This document shows positions 57,892 through 64,000 of a stretch of 64,000 nucleotides of DNA, one piece after another. Under the pieces are notes generated by a model, which was not told the DNA's origin, did not search any database, and saw only the letters and a list, made by a program, of their open reading frames with translations. Where the stretch lies: the NCBI GenBank assembly GCA_016717105.1, contig JADKGF010000032.1, forward strand, positions 3,584 to 67,583, in the 5' to 3' direction. The DNA is from Saprospiraceae bacterium (GTDB lineage: Bacteria; Bacteroidota; Bacteroidia; Chitinophagales; Saprospiraceae). A program made the translations under genes and the position numbers. Every line of letters starts with the position of its first letter. Position 1 is the first letter of the stretch.

Positions 57892-58848
57892 TTATTCGGC
57901 AATATCATATCTGCCCATCATACTGTATTTATTGATACGTTGTGTGATTCTTTCTTCGGGATCCATATTGACTAAGTTGGCCAGTTCACTTTTGATGTGA
58001 GATTTCAGTGTTTTAGCCATTTTTTCAGGATCGGTATGAGCGCCACCTAATGGTTCCTTTACGATGTCATCGATGAGCCCAAACTCCAGCATATGATCGG
58101 GTGTGAGTTTGAGCGCTTCGGCAGCTATCTCTTTGTAATCCCACGATCTCCACAAAATGGATGAGCACGACTCAGGCGATATGACGGTGTACCACGTATT
58201 CTCGAGCATGAAGACCTTATCACCCAGACCTATACCTAAGGCGCCACCTGAAGCTCCTTCACCGATTATATAGCACAAAATGGGTACGCGCAACTGAGCC
58301 ATTTCAAAAAGATTGCGGGCTATTGCTTCAGCTTGACCACGTTCTTCGGCTTCGAGTCCCGGAAATGCACCAGGCGTATCTATCAGACTGATAACGGGTA
58401 TATTAAATCTTTCCGCCATTTTCATGAGTCTTAAAGCCTTGCGATAGCCATCGGGATTGGCCATACCGAAATTTCGATATTGTCTCATCTTGGTGTTTAC
58501 GCCTTTTTGATGGCCGATGATCATGACGCTCTGATTATCTATCTTAGCCAGTCCGCCTATGATGGCTTTATCATCATTAAAGTACCTGTCACCGTGCAAC
58601 TCTGTAAATCTACGGGTCATCTGCTCGATGTAGAACAAAGAATATGGTCGCTCCGGATGTCTCGAAAGCTGAACACGTTGCCAACCAGTCAAGTTAGCGT
58701 ATATATCCTTTTTGGTATGTTGGATTTTTTTTTCGAGTTCTTTGATATTTTCGGAGACATCGATGATGCCTTCTTCGCCGACCTGCTTTATTTTTTCTAA
58801 CTGCTCGTAGAGGTTTTCAAGCGGTTTTTCGAAATCTAGGAAGACCAT
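57892..58848 (-). CDS. accA: Acetyl-CoA carboxylase carboxyltransferase subunit alpha
   Basis: 318 residues. Blocks of AccA: LTGWQRVQLSRHPERPYSLF, GDRYFNDDKAIIGGLAKI, PVISLIDTPGAFPGLEAEER, GQAEAIARNLFEMA and GEGASGGALGIGLGDKVFML, then SPESCSSILWRSWDYK. It works with AccD to transfer carboxyl to acetyl-CoA in fatty-acid synthesis. First gene of the accA-DUF6913-dapA operon; TAATTTTG box at 58940-58947. Confidence 0.95.
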   Translation of the reverse strand: MVFLDFEKPLENLYEQLEKIKQVGEEGIIDVSENIKELEKKIQHTKKDIYANLTGWQRVQLSRHPERPYSLFYIEQMTRRFTELHGDRYFNDDKAIIGGLAKIDNQSVMIIGHQKGVNTKMRQYRNFGMANPDGYRKALRLMKMAERFNIPVISLIDTPGAFPGLEAEERGQAEAIARNLFEMAQLRVPILCYIIGEGASGGALGIGLGDKVFMLENTWYTVISPESCSSILWRSWDYKEIAAEALKLTPDHMLEFGLIDDIVKEPLGGAHTDPEKMAKTLKSHIKSELANLVNMDPEERITQRINKYSMMGRYDIAE

Positions 58849-58939
58849 ATCAGGTGTTTAAGGTTTTGGAAATAAAAAGTTCTATCCATCGCAGGCAGCA
58901 AAATCTAAGGATTCTAAGCTGCGTACTTTGATGAATGTG

Positions 58940-58947
58940 CAAAATTA
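58940..58947 (-). promoter_or_regulatory. -7 box TAATTTTG of the accA operon
   Basis: Minus-strand TAATTTTG about 92 bp upstream of the accA ATG at 58848. Confidence 0.5.
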
Positions 58948-59015
58948 AGTATAGACTTTGAAAAAGAGCTATAAATGGGTGAATAAAAAAATTAAAATAT
59001 TTTTGCTGAAACAAT

Positions 59016-59045
59016 TTTGACAATTAAAAAGTATCTATATCTTTG
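59016..59045 (+). promoter_or_regulatory. Promoter of tRNA-Asp
   Basis: TTTG at 59016-59019 and TATCTTTG at 59038-59045, 18 bp apart, 27 bp before the tRNA gene. Confidence 0.65.
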
Positions 59046-59072
59046 CGTCGCTTTAGAAGAAAAGCAATGAAA

Positions 59073-59146
59073 GGATTGGTAGTTCAGCTGGTTAGAATAC
59101 ATGCCTGTCACGCATGGGGTCGCGGGTTCGAGTCCCGTCCAGTCCG
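59073..59146 (+). tRNA. tRNA-Asp (GTC)
   Basis: Cloverleaf readable: acceptor arms GGATTGG and CCAGTCC, D arm AGTTCAGCTGGTTAGAAT, anticodon loop CTGTCAC with GTC, variable loop, T arm with GGTTCGAGTCC. No CCA is encoded. It is followed by a terminator-like stem-loop. Confidence 0.95.
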
Positions 59147-59154
59147 CAAAACAT

Positions 59155-59195
59155 AACGCCAAATAGAAGTAAAATTCTGTTTGGCGTTTGTTTTC
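59155..59195 (+). terminator. Stem-loop behind tRNA-Asp
   Basis: Arms AACGCCAAA (59155-59163) and TTTGGCGTT (59180-59188) followed by a T-rich stretch. Confidence 0.75.
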
Positions 59196-59199
59196 AAGG

Positions 59200-60216
59200 A
59201 GTTATGAAACTCATGGGTGGTAAAATGAAATAAAAACTGTGGTGTACTCACGGGATGCATCTGTGATAATCAAAATCTTGCTATCTGGCAGCGATCTTTA
59301 CAAAAAATGAGCGGCGTTACCTTTGCTGTTCGATTTTTTTGTAATTTATAATTGCCGCCCAAATGTCAAACTAAATTTTTTGTATTTTGCTTATCATTAT
59401 ATCTTGGTAGTCGATTATGTATTTCCACAAATTTTGCAAAACACTCAAATTCGTGTTTGCTACCTCTATAACTAATAAATCAGAAGGTAAATTGGTCCTT
59501 ACATCGCATCTAAAATATTTGACGAAACAAACAACTTACTCACTAATTGATCTTAATTTGGATAGTCATATCCAAATCTATCGCACCACCATGACCTGTC
59601 TGCCTTTTAAAGTATTGTCAAACTGTTTAAGTCTTCCTTTAAGGCCTGACGTAGAATTTGTCATTCGATGCCAATTTATATTTTCGCTCCAATCAAAGTC
59701 ATGACCCGAAAAATTGTCATCGGAGATGGCAATGCAATAGATTATAGAATTCTATACCAGTTAATTGTTCTCTTAAGGACCGTTGGCTCCAAACCGAAAA
59801 TTTTGTTAAGTTATGCATGATATTTAATAAAAGGGACCATTAAAAATAACCCGACCAACCAAAAGGTACTTCTCTCTCTTGAATTCAGTTTTTAATAAAG
59901 GGTAAAAGTAAAGATAATTCAATAAGCCATACAGCTCATTCATTATTTCTGGGGAGATCGTGAAGTATCGGTATGATGGAGACAGGGATGAGATAGTAGA
60001 GAGGTGATGAATAAGGAAATTGTAAATCTAAATAATCCTTAATAAGTTTACAAAATGAATGTTTAAACAGAAATATGCGTTAGAATTCGTAATAGATTTT
60101 CAGATACATATTTCAGGTTTTAATTGTATGAAGCTTGTTAAGTTTAAAAATATTTAAGAATATTTATGGAATAATAATTGGAAGAGTATTTATAAAATTT
60201 TATTATGGTCAATCAT
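59200..60216. other. About 1 kb without a recognisable gene
   Basis: Only short interrupted frames are present. The longest (95 residues, 59417-59704, plus) has no ribosome binding site, no family and a composition unlike the neighbouring proteins, so I do not call it. Confidence 0.5.
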
Positions 60217-61746
60217 TTAGATGAAATAAATTCCTTTTGATAATTCACCCACAAAACTCAGTATTAAGATGTACTTTTTTATTAGTAACCAATCTTCAGA
60301 TATATCGAATATTTGGACATTTAATGAGTGAATAAGTTCTGTGTCAGATAGAATTATAAAGTAATTGCCATTACAAATTACCTTATAATTGTACTTGGTA
60401 CCTTCTGTTGGAGTTTTAAGTGAAGAAAGGTATACCTGTTTCCAACATAATATAATTCCTTACCATAAGTTTGATCAAGAGTTGCAAGAAGTGAAACTTA
60501 GTTCTAGTAAGACCAACTAGATTTAATTGATTTGAAGAAAGTTTGGATAAATGAAAACTTGTTTTTGGAAAATTAATTAAATCAATCATTATGATCGTTC
60601 CTGATTTGAATATAGGGTCATCTGTCCATAAAATGTATAATTCCATGACCAATTAAGCTTGGAGTGTTTGAATCGCGACTTCAACACTTTTATTTGATCT
60701 GGTGCACAGAGAAACACTAATTACGATTCCTTTAATAGTTTTGCTTTATCATCCTTAGTCAAGTATACTACATTGTTTTCATTTATGTAATACGTTTGGA
60801 AAGGTTAAAAGATGCATCACTGTAATTTGTAATATTGCTGATTTGTAGCGGATTGGTAGTTAGTAAATGTCCACCAGTATGATAAAACTAAAATTAGACT
60901 ATCTTTTTATAATCCTTTAGATATGGGTATTCCTGTCTATTAAATGGTAAGGATAATTCTTTAGATATTTTCTTATTTGCATAATCATATCTGTAAAGGC
61001 TAGATGAAGTAACATATCACAACGGATTAATGTTACAATAATATCACCGTTAATTGATTTAAACCTGTAATGGATAGTTCACTATCAACTTTAATAGCAT
61101 TGATTAGATTTAAATTTTCATCATTATAGGTAAATAATTTAAGTGTCATTTTGTAATGTTAGCAAAAGCAATACCATTACCATATTTTATTGGTGCACCA
61201 AAAGCCATTAATAGATCCAAGTCTAACATTGGTGTGAAACTTATAGGTACCAGTTGTTGAGCCATCCTTCAATAAGTTTCGTCTTTATAATTTGTGCCAT
61301 TAGTAAGTCTCATCATTTTATTATTATTCCCAACCGAAATTTTTAAAAAACCTTTATATTCTAAAACCATGGCTATTTCCAGACATAGTTCCATTAGTAC
61401 TCCAAATTTGAATGACATTGTTATCAAATCGTTTAATGAAGAACAATTTCTTTGAAATTCCAAAAGTATATTTCATGTAGATTGCATGATGAAAGACATA
61501 TTTGGGTAATAAATTCAATGTGCCATTTTAATTGAATATAGATCCCTTTTACCTAAAATATCTCCGACAAAATATATCACATCATCAATTTGCAAATGTG
61601 GATGGTTATCAGTGGCACTTCAAATTGGGTAAGTTAATATCTTTAACTAAAGATGGGATTTTGCCCAACCATTTTTGGTGAAGATAAAGAAATATAAAAA
61701 ATCCAAAAAAAAGAAGTAATGGGACGGCGATGAAAATGAAATCCAT
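60217..61746 (-). pseudogene. ELWxxDGT-type repeat protein, many frameshifts
   Basis: An ATG at 61746 opens a membrane anchor (MDFIFIAVPLLLFFGFFIFL) and KWLGKIPSLVKDINLPN. Then, jumping frames every 80-150 bp, coherent protein continues: HLQIDDVIYFVGDILGK, FFIKRFDNNVIQIWSTNGT, NNNKMMRLTNGTNYKDETY, KDGSTTGTYKFHTNV, KLFTYNDENLNLINAIKVD, ELYILWTDDPIFKSGT, ending with NYKVICNGNYFIILSDTEL and TAA at 60217-60219. IWSTNGT and KDGSTTGT fit the ELWxxDGT repeat of Bacteroidota surface propellers. At least eight shifts; either decay or poor sequence. Confidence 0.45.
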
Positions 61747-62731
61747 GTTTCATGAGTGTGAATTTATAATTTAAAAATTGAATAAAAGAGCAATAGAATA
61801 ATAGTATTAGATTATTAAAGCCTATTTGTTGAAAAAGAAATTGTATTTAGTCATGCTATCGTCAATTCATCTGTTCTCACCAGTAAATGCATGAGATAAA
61901 AATTCAAAAGTAGTTGGCTTACATAAGTATCTTTTTACCTATTGTAGAAAATAAATATAAAAAGGTTCATAATATTTTCAGTTTGTTAATACATTAGAAT
62001 GTTTAAGTACATATTGCAAAAAAAATATATTACCTTTTAGTTTTAACGTTGTTTAAAAATAACGTTTGAAATTTTGTTAAAGAAATAATGTTTTGAATTT
62101 TTATTAGATTGATAGTTTTCTAGAGTAGATCAATTTATCAAAACTGTGATAGGATTTTGGATGTTTGAGATTTACTATAACTTTCCGAACTCTACACTTA
62201 AAATTCCTTCCCAAATTCCTGACTATCTCAAATGAAATGTCAATATGTCTGATGTAATTAACCGTTGGAGCCTTGCTTGAGTAGGCATAATTTAGATTTT
62301 AGAAAAGTAAAAAGATGGACTGGTTTTGACTCAGAATCTCTGTTAATCAAAAAAATGATTTGAAATCATACGATGAAACTCCTTGGAAGGGCAAAAGGAA
62401 ATAGTGAATCAATTTTTTCCTTGAACAACTATCTTGAGAAATGATTATGCTGTTTGGCTAACAAACTCAGAAGGAGAGTACTGTCCCATCCCACAGTCCG
62501 CAAAAGCCTTTTATAATTAATTGATTATCAAGGGCTTTGATTTTTATATCCTTACAGTAAATGATCATGGAGGTGATGAATGGCTGCGTTTTTATATTTT
62601 AGAAAAATACTTTTTGGGTGTAGTAAAATGGAATATATGAGTCTACTTGGATGTTTGAATAGATATAATGGGAATGCTTTAGCTCGGGTGAATAAACAAA
62701 ATGATGTCTTGATAGCACTTAATTCAATCAG
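61747..62731. other. About 1 kb without a recognisable gene
   Basis: AT-rich, no frame longer than about 60 codons and no readable protein across frames. It contains a 12-bp copy (62494-62505) of the 3' end of the tRNA-Asp gene. Confidence 0.5.
62494..62505 (+). repeat. 12-bp direct repeat of the tRNA-Asp 3' end
   Basis: CAGTCCGCAAAA here equals 59140-59151 at the tRNA-Asp end. The preceding bases (GTCCCATCC) also resemble the T-arm end GTCCCGTCC. The two copies are 3.35 kb apart and frame the decayed ELWxxDGT region; a possible attachment-site pair. Confidence 0.4.
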
Positions 62732-63609
62732 TTAATTTAAGATATGCAGGTATAGTGTATAATATACATTAACTGGTTTACCATCTTTTTAGGAGTCCAT
62801 TTCGGCATTTTTTCTAAAATTGATGTCTTTAACATCTTGATATCCAGAATCTACTCCATTTAATACTTTTATGTTTATTACACTTCCGTCTTTTGATATT
62901 ACAAATTGTGCGAGTGCTTTCCCATGAACTTCTAGCTCTCTTGATTTTGGATGTTTCAAGTTTCCATATATATTCAAGTAATTTATTTTTAGAGCAAAAT
63001 ATCAAAATCATCAACAGTTAAATTCATGTTTTCACACCAAGAAATTTAGGCATTAGATCAATACGAATTTTAGTAGTATCAATTGTAGTAGAAATTAACT
63101 TCCCATTATTAAATTCTTCTTTTATCTTGACATTTCCAACACTATCTAGTTTAATCTGCTCACCATGCAATTCCCTGTTTACATAATTGCTAACTTCAAT
63201 TAACAAAGTATCATTTTATAGGTTTTCCAAGCACCATGTTTAACTCCTTGAACTATAGAAACCAGTTTGATTAACATTTTCACGCCATAAACCAGCCTTC
63301 TTCAAATTATTTTCAAAATATCCAGATGTTACGGTTGTTCCGGCATCATCCCATTTTCTTCATAAAGACCATGAAGCACTTTAGATTCATTTGATATGTA
63401 AGTAGCCAAATGCATTATTTGTTTATTTTCAGGAAAATATCTTTTACAATACATTTTCTAGATTCCAATTTTTCAATTGTGTCGGGTGCTCCTGATTCAA
63501 TCAGTTTAGATGACTTTTCTATTTTTGTTATATTTCTTTTTGCAGGATTGATTATAACCAGAAACTACAAGAATAAAACTTGAAGTATAATTGTTAAATA
63601 AATGTTCAT
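62732..63609 (-). pseudogene. YwqK-like protein with TonB C-terminal domain, many frameshifts
   Basis: From an ATG at 63609 (MNIYLTIILQVLFL, membrane segment) the minus strand reads, over several shifts, NITKIEKSSKLIESGAPDT, QIMHLATYISNESKVLHG, GVKHGAWKTYKND, then VNRELHGEQIKLDSVGNVKI (MORN/YwqK-like repeats). It ends with a TonB C-terminal domain: LKHPKSRELEVHGKALAQF, VISKDGSVINIKVLNGVDSG and KDGKPVNVYYTL with TAA at 62732-62734. This YwqK-TonB architecture is common in Bacteroidota. With at least five breaks it is either decayed or badly resolved. Confidence 0.55.
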
Positions 63610-63670
63610 AGAATAAAAGTAATAATTAGGTTAATCGACCAAATGATTTTCGTTTTTTATTGCCTAAATA

Positions 63671-64000
63671 TCAATTCTTAAAAAAATATATCCATTCAGT
63701 GGTGGCTATCAAAAGCCAAAGAAAATATGGTAGCAAAAATTGGGACTTCCATCTTCCAATACTGGCCAATAACTGAACAACAAGTATCCTACCAAAATTG
63801 TCAAAATTGAAATGACTACTAAACCAGCCGTGACATGGTGAAAGTAGAAAAATATGGGATTCCAACCTACATTTAATATCCATTGCAGTATAAATAATCC
63901 GATGATAAGCTTTTGTTTTCACTACTAGACCATAGATGAGCCATATAAAGAAAAGCAAATCATGATGGTCGTCCATGCAAACCAAATACCCAATATGGTG
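63671..64000 (-). pseudogene. TspO/MBR-family membrane protein, partial and frameshifted
   Basis: The minus strand at the window end reads pieces of a TspO protein: WTTIMICFSLYGSSMV, KLIIGLFILQWILNVGWNPI, then FFYFHHVTAGLVVISILTIL, LVGYLLFSYWPVLEDGS, and at the end LLPYFLWLLIAT followed after a shift by LNGYIFLKN. The motifs WNxxFF and PYxxW...LN match TspO (tetrapyrrole/tryptophan-rich sensory protein). At least three one-base shifts; the 5' end is outside the window. Confidence 0.5.

Noticed and set aside
59417..59704. 95-codon plus-strand open frame behind tRNA-Asp
   Set aside because: No ribosome binding site, no recognisable domain and atypical composition in a region otherwise full of broken frames.

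Overview
The window is a stretch of a Bacteroidota chromosome, most likely a Saprospiraceae- or Chitinophagaceae-like lineage (inference). The evidence is: many candidate promoters with the Bacteroidota -7 box TAnnTTTG; secreted proteins with type IX secretion (T9SS) C-terminal domains; SusE-like and YadA-head-like surface proteins; FG-GAP and ELWxxDGT repeat proteins; a CarboxypepD_reg-TonB receptor; and families typical of the phylum (DUF6913, DUF721 next to recF, LytTR regulators without receiver domains).

Layout. 1-1.8 kb: translationally coupled small operon (secreted protein, YkgJ-type Cys-cluster protein, gamma-carbonic-anhydrase-like hexapeptide protein). 1.9-8.6 kb: AT-rich accessory array on the minus strand of small secreted/lipoprotein or hypothetical genes. 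In three modules such a gene is preceded by a short orphan C-terminal coding tail, and most modules are separated by related repeats of about 150-380 bp. It looks like a bank of displaced toxin-tail/immunity cassettes. 8.6-17.8 kb: core genes (pabC, pabB, a membrane SRPBCC/GyrI-like protein, hemJ, TonB receptor, LptF/G permease, recF, DUF721). 17.8-21.9 kb: second accessory block with a related repeat family in plus orientation, two paralogous LytTR genes, a collagen-like surface protein, a P47/TULIP-like remnant and a YoeB-type toxin-antitoxin pair. 21.9-31.2 kb: putative nuclease-like protein, CotH-family T9SS protein, peroxiredoxin-clpS-aat, asparaginase-like protein, acyl-CoA carboxylase beta chain. 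31.4-49.1 kb: cell-surface island in which five genes or operons share one promoter architecture, a 16-bp palindrome TCACATnnnnATGTGA placed 32-33 bp upstream of a TAnnTTTG box; it ends with a third LytTR gene. 49.4-59.2 kb: core genes (TauE/SafE exporter, ion-channel-like protein, fbp, VanX-like dipeptidase, rplY, amino-acid permease, aspartyl protease, dapA, DUF6913, accA, tRNA-Asp). 59.2-64 kb: very low open-frame content, but three decayed or error-ridden minus-strand genes can be read through frameshifts (ELWxxDGT repeat protein, YwqK-like/TonB C-terminal protein, TspO/MBR).

How it works together. The pab genes make p-aminobenzoate for folate; clpS and aat form an N-end-rule degradation pair; accA and the acyl-CoA carboxylase serve fatty-acid or propionyl-CoA metabolism; dapA makes lysine/cell-wall precursor. 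The accessory parts are about the cell surface (adhesins, secreted enzymes), local regulation by LytTR proteins, and inter-bacterial conflict.

Caution. More than a dozen genes, including housekeeping ones (fbp, dapA), are split by single-base shifts that mostly fall on homopolymers. I read most of these as sequencing/assembly errors, not biology; the entries give the reconstructed extent.
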